NCBI RefSeq assembly: GCF_035594125.1
Contig: NC_087151.1
Span: 23,791,831-23,855,830, forward strand
Reading direction: 5' to 3'
DNA length: 64,000 nt
Source of the DNA: Scylla paramamosain
Lineage: Eukaryota; Arthropoda; Malacostraca; Decapoda; Portunidae
Shown here: positions 48,361 to 55,769 of the stretch, one piece after another
How the letters are laid out: every line of letters begins with the position of its first letter
Numbering within the stretch: position 1 is the first letter of the stretch
Notes under the pieces: model-generated
The model's database searches: none
Seen by the model: only the letters and a program-made list of their open reading frames with translations
What the model was told of the DNA's origin: nothing
Program-made: the position numbers and the translations under genes

Positions 48361-48584
48361 TGTATTCCTTAATTGGGGTGGCCGTTATTATTTATTTTGG
48401 TCATGGCGGGAGCGGAGCATTATCTGTATTTGACGAGTGTGGACAACGCCAAAGACTGCATATAAATCGCTCAGTAAACTATTATCGATTCGATTGCGAG
48501 TCAACTCGCGGATCAAGTTGGCCGAGTCATTCACTTTGGGAGGATAAATCGATTACACTCTTGCTGCATATCAGACAGAAATAA
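48360..48584 (+). CDS. Small hypothetical ORF, 74 codons
   Basis: The product would start MYSLIGVAVIIYFGHGGSG, a hydrophobic segment followed by a polar Arg-rich remainder. I do not recognise it. It occupies the gap between the macro gene and the basic protein and keeps its full length in copy 2 (one Cys-to-Ser change). Against it, its ATG overlaps a TATA box, its stop overlaps AATAAA at 48580-48585, and copies this young would be intact by chance. It is listed because the gap has no other explanation. Confidence 0.3.
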   Translation: MYSLIGVAVIIYFGHGGSGALSVFDECGQRQRLHINRSVNYYRFDCESTRGSSWPSHSLWEDKSITLLLHIRQK

Positions 48585-48585
48585 A
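48580..48585 (+). terminator. Polyadenylation signal candidate
   Basis: AATAAA overlapping the stop codon of the 74-codon ORF and lying 40 bases before the next gene's ATG. Confidence 0.35.
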
Positions 48586-48620
48586 TAGCCGGTGATTATG
48601 CTTGACGTCTTATTCATGAC

Positions 48621-49019
48621 ATGACATCCATCATGACGAGAGCGTTCACACCTCCCACTCGAGCGGAATACGACTTGCTTTTTACGCAAAGCAAAGGTGG
48701 AGGTTTAGACGACATCTGGGTTTTTATTCCACCCCATTCAAGAAGAGGTGGCGGCCTATTTTCCGTTTTGAGTGGCTTTGCTAAAAGAGCAATTCCCTTT
48801 CTCATGCGCACTGTGGCACCCGAAGCGCTCCAAATGGGAAAATGTTTATTAACAGATGTTTTAGAGGGGAAGCGACTTCGCGAATCATTAAGAAATAGAG
48901 GTGTTGCAGCCGTGAAGGGCGTGGGGGAAAGGATAGTTCGAGGCGGACGAGTAATGAAAAAGAGGAAAGTTGGAGTCGGAAAAAAAAAAAAAAGAGAAAA
49001 CCACCAACCAGGCAACTGA
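48621..49019 (+). CDS. Small basic Gly-rich virion-like protein (adenovirus core/minor-capsid-like)
   Basis: A 132-residue product. Residues 25-28 and 43-45 are Gly triplets (SKGGGLD, RRGGGLF). The second opens an amphipathic stretch, LFSVLSGFAKRAIPFLMRTVAP (residues 46-67), much like the Gly-Gly-plus-amphipathic-helix region of adenovirus pVI/pX-type precursors and their Polinton counterparts. The C-terminal third is strongly basic (RGGR, KKRK, KKKKR), fitting DNA binding inside a virion. Gly-Gly-X resembles adenain cleavage contexts, although the hydrophobic P4 residue is missing. The gene sits directly before the capsid gene, which supports a structural role. ATG 48621 is taken; Met 5 is an alternative. 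An A run encodes the Lys tract and is a frameshift risk. A minus-strand ORF on the same bases is a shadow. Confidence 0.55.
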   Translation: MTSIMTRAFTPPTRAEYDLLFTQSKGGGLDDIWVFIPPHSRRGGGLFSVLSGFAKRAIPFLMRTVAPEALQMGKCLLTDVLEGKRLRESLRNRGVAAVKGVGERIVRGGRVMKKRKVGVGKKKKRENHQPGN

Positions 49020-49033
49020 AAAGAAAGACTTGC

Positions 49034-49039
49034 TATAAA
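49034..49039 (+). promoter_or_regulatory. TATA box of the capsid-like gene
   Basis: TATAAA 40 bases before the capsid ATG at 49074, so transcription would start within about 10 bases of the ATG and give a very short leader. The same spacing is kept in copy 2 (60613-60618). Confidence 0.6.
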
Positions 49040-49073
49040 GCAGATATCTTCAATATTTAGCTTAGTCGCGAAG

Positions 49074-50441
49074 ATGACTCATTACGGACCGGATGTGCAG
49101 GGTGGAGCGACCTCCACCCCCCTGAGCAATTATCTGACGGCCGAAAGTGAGAACTTTCCGCGGGTGAATCGCCTGCATACAATCGAATCGTCAGTCGCTG
49201 CGAGGGGAAAGTTGGACGTTTTACCCGTTAATTTAGACGCAAATGCTAATAATCATGCGGAGATTAACGATCCTTACATTGAATTTAGACTGCCTGGTAT
49301 TCCAGGACAATTTTTGGATCTATCAACGCTGTCTCTAGAATTGCGAGTTAGCGCAACGAAGGCAGACGGCACGCCACTAGACGATGACGATCACGTCGTT
49401 TTTAGTAATTGTTTGAATAATACGATGTTTAAGTCATGCGCTTGCTATTTTAACGAACAGCTTGTGGAGTCGTCCTCTTTGTTCAACTATCACGCCTTCA
49501 TTAAAATAATTACAACAATCCCTCAGGATAAAATTGACTCTATCGGTCGCGTCGCCTTCTACCACCGCGATTATGATGGATCAAAAGGCATAATCAATAA
49601 ATTTCATGAAGACTATTTCACGGGAGGGAATAAAGACGAAAAGCAAATGATAAAAGATTGTAAAACGCACGGCATTTCGATGACTGTGCCTTTGTTTTCG
49701 TATATATCTAGTCTGGACGCTTATCTGCTTGACTCTGTTGATGTGAGAATTCGATTAGAATTGGCTAACAAAACATGGATTCTTAATTCACACCAAGATG
49801 CCAGCAGTTTCAAATTTAAGCTCGAGATGGCTAAGTTAGGGGTTGACCGCGTCACGCCACATCCGCCCGCCTTAGAAACGTTAAATACCTCCTTGACTCG
49901 AAATCCAATGCAATACACTTTTAATAGAACGCTCAATAAAACGTATGTGTTAGCCGCCAATCAAACGTCTTTGATTGCCGAATTACCTTATGCGCAAATC
50001 ATACCTCAAAATTTGACCATGGCAATAGTTGATATGGACAGCTTACAAGGCGTAATTGATAAGAATGGTTTATATTTTGAACACGCCGATCTGTCACATA
50101 TACATATCACCGTGAACGGGGCGACCATTTATAACGTTCACAGCTCTTTCCCGCATCACGCGTCAAAATTGTTTTACACGACCCTTGAGTCACTAGAATT
50201 GGACACACGTAATTCCCTAACATTTGATGCTTTTAATAAAGATCGGACAGTATGTTTCTCTAACTTTGTGACGAAGGACATGCACAATGCCATCCCTCTG
50301 GATAAATCAGGAAATCTAAGAATTAATCTGTCTTTTGCTAAGGGACGTAATCACAACCGCGTCATAATGTTTTTCGCCGACACTACTGGCGTCATAGAAA
50401 TTGATCATTATCGTCACGTTCGCTGCATTGTCCGCGCATAA
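49074..50441 (+). CDS. Capsid-like jelly-roll protein of the F54H12.2-like / Polinton family
   Basis: An intact 455-residue ORF and the longest in the window. The N-terminal arm is polar (TSTPLSNYLTAESE). From ~residue 60 the pattern NDPYIEFRLPGIPGQFLDLS, then LSLELRVSATKADG, then NNTMFKSCACYFNEQLVESS is the signature I associate with the F54H12.2-like proteins found beside adenain-type proteases in Polinton/adintovirus-like elements. The last strand, MFFADTTGVIEIDHYRHV, is equally characteristic. These are taken to be major (hexon-like, beta-barrel) capsid proteins; a minor capsid role is possible. Length is at the short end for a double jelly roll. Copy 2 differs at residues 269 (Thr to Lys), 286 (Thr to Met) and 386 (Ala to Val). 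The protease gene starts 6 bases after the stop, suggesting co-expression. Confidence 0.72.
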   Translation: MTHYGPDVQGGATSTPLSNYLTAESENFPRVNRLHTIESSVAARGKLDVLPVNLDANANNHAEINDPYIEFRLPGIPGQFLDLSTLSLELRVSATKADGTPLDDDDHVVFSNCLNNTMFKSCACYFNEQLVESSSLFNYHAFIKIITTIPQDKIDSIGRVAFYHRDYDGSKGIINKFHEDYFTGGNKDEKQMIKDCKTHGISMTVPLFSYISSLDAYLLDSVDVRIRLELANKTWILNSHQDASSFKFKLEMAKLGVDRVTPHPPALETLNTSLTRNPMQYTFNRTLNKTYVLAANQTSLIAELPYAQIIPQNLTMAIVDMDSLQGVIDKNGLYFEHADLSHIHITVNGATIYNVHSSFPHHASKLFYTTLESLELDTRNSLTFDAFNKDRTVCFSNFVTKDMHNAIPLDKSGNLRINLSFAKGRNHNRVIMFFADTTGVIEIDHYRHVRCIVRA

Positions 50442-50447
50442 GCCGTC

Positions 50448-51020
50448 ATGAATGCACGTGAAATACAGGCCGGTCTAGCAGGCATCTTGGGCGATCGAGT
50501 TTATTTTTTAGGCTGTCACGACCATCGCCATGTGACAGATCTGATATATCTTGCCAGAAAACAGGCGAAGCCATGCGTTTTCATTCTAAATATACTGAGT
50601 GACTCAAAGACCATGGGCCACTGGATTACTGTTTATCTTAATTTTCAAAGTCAGACCATAGGCTATTACGATAGCTATAACTTGCATCCCAAATACAATT
50701 CCGCTGTCTTACATCATTTTATGCAAACTTGTCCACATATGAAAATTAGCACATTAAATTATCGACTTCAGGGGTTGAATTCCCTCGTGTGCGGCATTTA
50801 TTGCATGTTCTTTTGCCTTCTACTGAGTTGGCATACATTAAAACGTGCAATGTGCATTATTCACGCCACCTTCAAAAAGCATCAATATCTATATAATGAC
50901 AAAAAAATTACTCGTATGGCTTACGTAATATTTCGTAATATGCCGCATTCCATGCCTACGTTTTGCCCAGCCGGCAGCCGGGCGAGATGTCGTAACATCT
51001 GTAAAGCGGTAATAAGGTAG
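50448..51020 (+). CDS. Adenain-type cysteine protease (virion maturation protease)
   Basis: A 190-residue ORF, about the ~200 residues of the adenovirus protease. The catalytic triad is readable: His58 in MGHWITVYLN, Asp75 in GYYDSYN, and Cys115 in NSLVCGIYCMFF, with the oxyanion Gln108 in RLQGLNS. The order H-D-Q-C and the CG.YC context are those of adenain and the related Ulp1 fold. In adenoviruses and Polintons this enzyme processes capsid and core precursors inside the particle, which fits its place right after the capsid gene. ATG 50448 is the only sensible start. The C-terminal ~20 residues are Cys/Arg-rich. Both copies encode identical proteins as far as I can see. Confidence 0.82.
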   Translation: MNAREIQAGLAGILGDRVYFLGCHDHRHVTDLIYLARKQAKPCVFILNILSDSKTMGHWITVYLNFQSQTIGYYDSYNLHPKYNSAVLHHFMQTCPHMKISTLNYRLQGLNSLVCGIYCMFFCLLLSWHTLKRAMCIIHATFKKHQYLYNDKKITRMAYVIFRNMPHSMPTFCPAGSRARCRNICKAVIR

Positions 51021-51136
51021 ATTGGGTGGGGGGTGGGGGGGGGAAAGGGGGTCAATATGGGGTAATTGCTGACGGATAAGCGTCACTTCGCCATCACCTC
51101 TCAACCCAGTCGGACGTCGAAGCCTCATCTCCAAGA
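51021..51136. other. Intergenic G-rich spacer
   Basis: Starts with runs of G (G6TG9-like near 51025-51042) that differ by one G in copy 2. No gene is seen. It would hold the promoter of the spliced Pro-rich gene; no clear TATA box is present. Confidence 0.5.
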
Positions 51137-52002
51137 ATGGAGCAGGCTGACAAACGTTTCATCTTGAGAACTGCGGGTGAGTACGCCATTGCCTTGCACG
51201 TCATCTCACATCTTCACCATTGTAAATTACATTAACGCTCTTTGCCAATGAATAAGAAGAGGGAGAGTGGGAGGGGAAAATAAAAACTTTTCCATTGTTC
51301 TCATCGTTTTTTTTTTTTTTCTTGTCTGTTACAGAACGCATCTCTTTCCGCATTGCCTTGCACTTCATCTCACATCTTCACCATTGTAAATTACATTAAC
51401 GTTCTTTGCCAATGAATAAGAAGAGGGAGAGTGGGAGGGGAAAATAAAAACTTTTCCATTGTTCTCATCGTTTTTTTTTTTTTTCTTGTTTGTTACAGAA
51501 CGCATCTCTTTCCGCTTTGATATCTATCTGAGCGATGCTGGGGGTAAGTGAAGCCGTGCTGACCATGAGGATGTCAATGTGGAGAAAATGTCAGAACCTG
51601 CAAAGAAGAAATTGATCTTTAGTGATGACGACATATCGCCAGTGCCGGCCAGCCCACCTCCTGACGCTCCATCAGGACAGAAGTCGCAACAGCAGCAGCC
51701 GGCATCGCAGTCGATTCCGCCACCTCAGGAGTCGCTGATGCCACCTCCGACCGAAACAGCCGCGGCGATCAGATGAGTCGGCAGTAGGCGGCAAAGAGGG
51801 TCAGGAGGTGAAGAAGAAGTCGCAGGAAAACAGAAAAAAAAAGAATATTCAACCTAACATGCCAGAGGACTACAGCACACCAAAACTCCCCGTTGCTCCA
51901 GCCGCTCCTCGTAAGAAGCTGGTTCCTAGAGTTATTAAAACTACGCCCGTCATTGAGAGCGATGACGATGATCTCTTCGCCTTCAATTCGCAAATGTTTT
52001 GA
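51137..52002 (+). CDS. Pro-rich, acidic-tailed protein gene with predicted introns; frame interrupted near 51766-51780
   Basis: Proposed exon 1 is 51137-51176 (ATG, 40 nt) with donor GTGAGT at 51177. Exon 2 is 51499-51543, after a long T-rich tract and TTACAG, with donor GTAAGT at 51544. Exon 3 starts at 51595 after TGTCAG. All three join in the same reading frame as the ORF 51579-51776. That ORF encodes basic KKK, then acidic SDDD, then Pro/Gln-rich low-complexity sequence. A stop at 51774 ends the frame; 51766-52002 in the +1 frame continues with a Lys-rich stretch, a Pro-rich stretch and an ESDDDDLFAF end. The function is unknown. Disorder with an acidic C-terminus would suit a virion scaffold, nuclear or assembly protein. 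If not spliced, the ATG at 51579 would be used. Confidence 0.5.
51187..51514 (+). repeat. 164-bp tandem duplication of an intron 3' part with its splice acceptor
   Basis: Two units, 51187-51350 and 51351-51514, are nearly identical. Each contains a poly-T tract and TTACAG followed by the same 16 exon bases (AACGCATCTCTTTCCG). The gene therefore has two acceptors, at 51335 and 51499. Use of the first leads into unit 2 and soon to a stop; use of the second keeps the frame. The duplication is present in both element copies (62765-62929 and 62930-63093), so it predates the large duplication. Confidence 0.92.
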
Positions 52003-52050
52003 ATGAAAGAGATGTATTTGCCCTAATAAGCAATGAGCTGTATTTGTCCT

Positions 52051-52062
52051 AATAAAAATAAA
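52051..52062 (+). terminator. Polyadenylation signals after the Pro-rich gene
   Basis: Two AATAAA hexamers back to back, about 50 bases after the last stop codon of the Pro-rich gene. Confidence 0.55.
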
Positions 52063-52089
52063 ATGTCCCATCGACTCTGCATAACCTTT

Positions 52090-52163
52090 CTAATAATAAT
52101 AATAATAAAAATAATAAAAATAATAATAATAATAATAATAATGATAATAATAATAATAATAAC
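52090..52163. repeat. (AAT)n microsatellite in the virus-like element
   Basis: AAT units with AAA and GAT interruptions. Its length differs from the second copy (63669-63744), where fewer interruptions remain. Confidence 0.93.
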
Positions 52164-53400
52164 GCCGCCATCCGGCATAAGTATTACGTCAGCCACGCCG
52201 CTGGTGGTCGGTGAAAGTGGAAGAGGCAGCCGCTCCGCCCCGGCCATCACAGACACTTCCTCCAGGTAAAAAGGATGGGCAGGTAACGGGATCCCGTGGG
52301 GCAGTCGCGACGACCTTGACTATAGGGGATGTACTGAGATGTCGGAGGGAACGCGTGATGGCAAGTCTCACCACCCAGGCTGTCCAGGATCCGCGCGGGC
52401 GACTAGCGCGTGACGTCCACGCGGCGGCCCATTCTAAAGCCCTCAACTTCCCGTTCCCACCCCAAAAAAAAAGAAAAAAAAAAGCCTGCATGGCTCCTGG
52501 TGGCGTAAGGCCGCATGGGACCTGGCGGCGTCACCCGCCACTTGTCTGACACGTGCGGGTCTCCCCCCACCCCATTCCCATCCGTCCGACCTTGACCATC
52601 CAGCGGCGACGACCTTGGAATGTACTGAGTTTTCGGAGGGAACACGCAATGGCAACACTCAGTCATCACACCCTCCAGGATTCACGTGAGTGAAAAGGCG
52701 ACCTACATGGCAGCGCCGTCAGAGCCCCCTAACCACGCGTGTGTGTGGGCAGCTTCCACGTCTGGCCGCCAGTCTATCCCCCCCACCCAACGGGACCTCG
52801 TGGGGCAGTCGCGACGACCTTGACCATATGGGTGTGTACTGAGATGGCGGTGGGAACACGTGAGTGAAAGGGCGACTTCCATGGCAGTGCCGTCAGAGTC
52901 CTCTAACCACGCATGTGTGGTGGGTGGCTTCCACGTCTGGCCGCCAGTCCACCCCCACCTACCCCCCCCAAACCCCCCCCTTTTCACTCAATTATTTTCC
53001 ACCCATCATCATTGATTCATTTAGTCATTCCATCGTGGCCGAAGGATAAGGACGCACCCCCCCACCTCTCCGTCAGTGTCGCCGTCACCATCCCGCTTCC
53101 CAACCCCTCGCCCCCCTTCCCCTGGCGTTGCCGTCGTGAATAACCCCCCCCTTCCCCTTCCCAAGCCTGGGTCTCCATCCTGAAATGGACTGCCACTGAA
53201 GTCTACGGAAAATTGCTGCCAGGTTTTCCCCATTGCAACTTGATAAGGTCCACACTCGCAATATGGCATGCCATCAGAGTCGCTCCTGGGGGTGGGGGTG
53301 GGATCCCCATCCTACCCCCCCTCCCCCCTCCCCCTCCCCTCTCCCATCCCCCAACACCCTATTTACAGCCAGGGTCTCCATGAAATGGATCACCACTCCA
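52164..53400. repeat. GC-rich degenerate repeats, 3' part of the virus-like element
   Basis: About 1.2 kb, far richer in GC than anything else here. The block GCAGTCGCGACGACCTTGAC recurs near 52301, 52601 (partial) and 52806. Each copy is followed by TGTACTGAGAT-like and GGGAACACG-like text. A second motif, CCACGTCTGGCCGCCAGTC, occurs near 52756 and 52931. A third, GGGTCTCCAT followed by GAAATGGA, occurs near 53169 and 53370. ORFs on both strands look like open GC-rich sequence, not genes. Confidence 0.65.
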
Positions 53401-53511
53401 GGTAATTGCCAGGGGGGTCGACCCCCTGAAAAGACTTGCCAGGAGAGTCCCCATGAAATGGGGACTCTCCTGGGAAGTCTTTTCAGGTGGGCGACCCCCA
53501 TGGCAATTTCC
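53401..53511. repeat. Large hairpin, 54-bp arms, 3-base loop, at the right edge of the virus-like element
   Basis: Arm 53401-53454 pairs with 53458-53511 around a GAA loop; 49 of 54 positions pair (mismatches at 53403, 53412, 53421, 53424 and 53438). It ends 9 bases before satellite-like sequence resumes. Such a structure could be a folded element end, a replication or packaging signal, or a fold-back made during rearrangement. Confidence 0.9.
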
Positions 53512-53520
53512 CAACTACTG

Positions 53521-53637
53521 TGAATAGCACTTTCTATTTACTAGAAAAGAACAGCATTGACAAATGTATCTATTTTTTATTTATTTATTTATTCTTTACG
53601 TTGTTTTGTATCAAATCGACAAAATGGATGCAAAACC
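53521..53637 (-). repeat. Satellite fragment sharing private variants with 29545-29653
   Basis: About 115 bp (AGCACTTTCTATTTACTAGA, GACAAATGTATC, a TTTATTTATTTA tract, ACGTTGTTTTGTATC) matches 29545-29653 base for base except for a few changes. It separates the virus-like element from the envelope-gene segment. Confidence 0.85.
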
Positions 53638-54362
53638 GGTGTTGTTTTGAATTATCAAATACCACTGGACACTGTTCATTAGTTTCTTACCTTTATATAA
53701 TAGGTAAAGTCACTCTTGGTGAGTTTCTGTGGTTTTCAGGTGAATGTCAAAGGTGAACGTATAAAAATAGGTATATTTAGATATATGTACAGAGTTCTGG
53801 AGAAGGGTGTGGCGCGTACGGGACAACGGATGTCCTCTGCGTGGTACAGCGTTACACCCTGGCAAGAGACTGCCGGAGCCGGCACAAGGGACGCTTAGCG
53901 CCTTCAAAAGGTGCTGACATTAGAAATAGGGGCGGGTTGACCGCACTCACAGTACATGAATATATTCATAATTATTACTCTCTAATTACATAAATAAGGC
54001 AAAGGAAAAGCTACTTATAGCTAAGAGTAATACATGCCAAAATACATTAGGGAGAGATTAACTATGGAGAATACTTAGATACTGTAATGTAGGTGCTACC
54101 GATTACTTATCGATGGCAATAAAAGGAGTATGGAAAGTTCCATGGTGTGTGTGTGACGTAGGGTGGCGTGATCATATCCGCCCCACCCTTATGCGCCAAC
54201 ACCCACTATTTGCACTTATGCATATATGTATACATACACTTATATTGCTAATCAAGCAAGGCATTATAAATACAATACACATTATTATTAATTATGTGAC
54301 ACCGTTACATCGCTCGGTCACCTACTTGACGCGTCCTCGCGAATACAGTGTACCTAACCATG
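53638..54362 (-). mobile_element. Downstream region of the envelope gene; possible LTR (candidate 53641-54301)
   Basis: On the minus strand this stretch follows the envelope stop codon. Ends reading TGTCACATAATT (near 54301) and CAAAACAACA (near 53641) have the TG...CA form of LTRs, giving ~660 bp, a usual gypsy/errantivirus LTR size. There is no second LTR in the window to compare and no clear polypurine tract next to the proposed start. The call rests on position and end bases only. No ORF of interest. Confidence 0.35.
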
Positions 54363-55769
54363 TTATGTGTATGAAACTCCTTCATTAAGACGTTTACGTC
54401 TACTATCAAGATATATATACAAATTTAGGGCTTTCCTAACACACACATATAAGAATATTAACAAAAACATTAAAATAAGGCAAGGTGTCAGGATACTTGG
54501 ATAGAGAATCCCAGGTTTCAGATATACTGGCAAGGATGTCTCTAGAGCCTCTGAAAACTCTTCTGTGTTTGAGAAGGAAAGAGTGGATAAGGAGTTTGTT
54601 ATAAAAGAAATCCTTGACTTTGTCAAATTCTCCAGGGAAGTAACAGGGAAAACTCTATATGAAAGGTCTGTTGTAAAAGCTAAATTAATCCTAGAAGGGT
54701 AAGTGGTTAGTTTACTAGAACGTACATGACAAGCATCTTGTACCGCATAATGTCCTATAACCTCCTCATAGGTGGTCCCTTCTGGGCAAGTCACTGAGAC
54801 GTAAAAGTTTTCTGTGAAATAAAAGTAATGATATCCATGAAAATTGCAATGGAAAATAGGTTTTGAAACCACATGCTTGTATGGACAGAGTGTTAGAGCT
54901 GCAGACGCCTCTGAACGTGTCAAGACGACTTCACAAATACCTTTTACTACAGGTAAGAAAGCAAATTGGATACTTGAACAATGGTACAAATGCAAGTATG
55001 AAGATTTACAACGTTTTAATTCAGTTAAATCTCCAATTGTATATAATGAAAAATCCTTGGCTATTAGCACTAAGGAAGGATTCATGTCCAGTGTCATCAC
55101 AGAATTATTAACGGAAAATGGAAAAGGTTCAATCTCATAGGCCTCAAAATGATCCTGAGATTTAAAAGGTATGTTTACAATTATCGCATCTGTGGTCAAG
55201 GTAGCTTCCAGCAATGGGTAGTAATACTGGATCATGTCCGCTGCATACACTGGTGTCAATTTGTAGGTTGACTGACCAATTTCTATTGTGTGAAGCAAAT
55301 CCTCTACAGGAAATAGTGAAGTTGTTACCCTGCCATTGACAGCATCCACCATGTTGCGAATTATCGCTTCATTAATGGAGAGAACTGAACCCAAGGAAGC
55401 TTCAAATACATGCAAAGCTTGATCTATAACCACAACGTGATTTATCACATCTAAACTATGTAAGGCATTATCAAGCACAGTTGTTAAATCATTTGAATAC
55501 TGTAATAACTCATTGAGATTAGTTTCTAATTTAACTATTTTATTGTGATGTAGGTTCAGGACCTTCTTATTAGTAGCTGCAACCGTTATTAGTTGATCAT
55601 AATGTTTCCTTAAATCCTGTACATCCTCGTCCAAGGCGGTGCCAAAAAGATATTGAGACAGTTGTCCCAACCCATTTATGAGTCCTCTTTTGGTACGAGC
55701 GTGCACTGGATGAAGGTTGTAGTCATGCTGAGATTGGTTCAATTTCCCGTGTAAGAATTCTATCCTTGC
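54363..55769 (-). pseudogene. F-like envelope fusion glycoprotein (baculovirus F / errantivirus Env type), 5'-truncated
   Basis: A minus-strand ORF of ~460-469 codons. The N-proximal RTKR is a furin-type site, followed directly by GLINGLGQLSQYLFGT, the fusion-peptide pattern of F-like proteins. Next comes a long heptad-rich helix region (~40-130), a Cys-containing ectodomain with CKSSY, GICEV and TLCPYK, and potential N-glycosylation sites (NNS, NLT). A transmembrane helix lies around residues 414-435 (CLILMFLLIFLYVCV), with a short basic cytoplasmic tail. The frame has no ATG near its start (55740-55742 reads TTG) and runs into the satellite junction at 55769/55770. The part before the cleavage site (F2 subunit, signal peptide) is therefore missing and the remnant could not be made as a proper surface protein. 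No gag or pol is present in the window. Confidence 0.7.

Larger units (their letters stand above)
47429..53519 (+). mobile_element. Virus-like element with capsid/adenain-type protease module (Polinton/adintovirus-like), copy 1
   Basis: Base composition and coding density change sharply from the satellite at ~47428 and back at ~53520. All clear genes are on the plus strand: macro-domain protein, small ORF, basic Gly-rich protein, capsid-like protein, adenain-type protease, Pro-rich protein. Capsid plus adenovirus-type protease together mark Polinton/Maverick, adintovirus and related dsDNA elements. No integrase, DNA polymerase or FtsK-type ATPase is visible in the block, so it is either the structural half of a larger element or a degraded integration. 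No terminal inverted repeats or target duplication are evident at the two edges; the right edge carries a large hairpin. Confidence 0.72.

Noticed and set aside
48614..49015. 133-codon minus-strand ORF opposite the basic Gly-rich protein
   Set aside because: Shadow of the plus-strand gene; Phe/Pro-rich composition comes from Lys/Gly codons read backwards.
50889..51134. 81-codon minus-strand ORF over the protease end and G-rich spacer
   Set aside because: Shadow ORF rich in Arg/Pro from the G runs; no independent support.
53401..53511. Intrinsic transcription terminator
   Set aside because: Eukaryotic context, stem far too long and no T run; treated as a structural hairpin.
52189..53523. Several 60-112-codon ORFs on both strands in the GC-rich region
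   Set aside because: Stop codons are rare in GC-rich sequence; repeats, Pro/Arg/Gly bias and overlap on both strands argue against coding.
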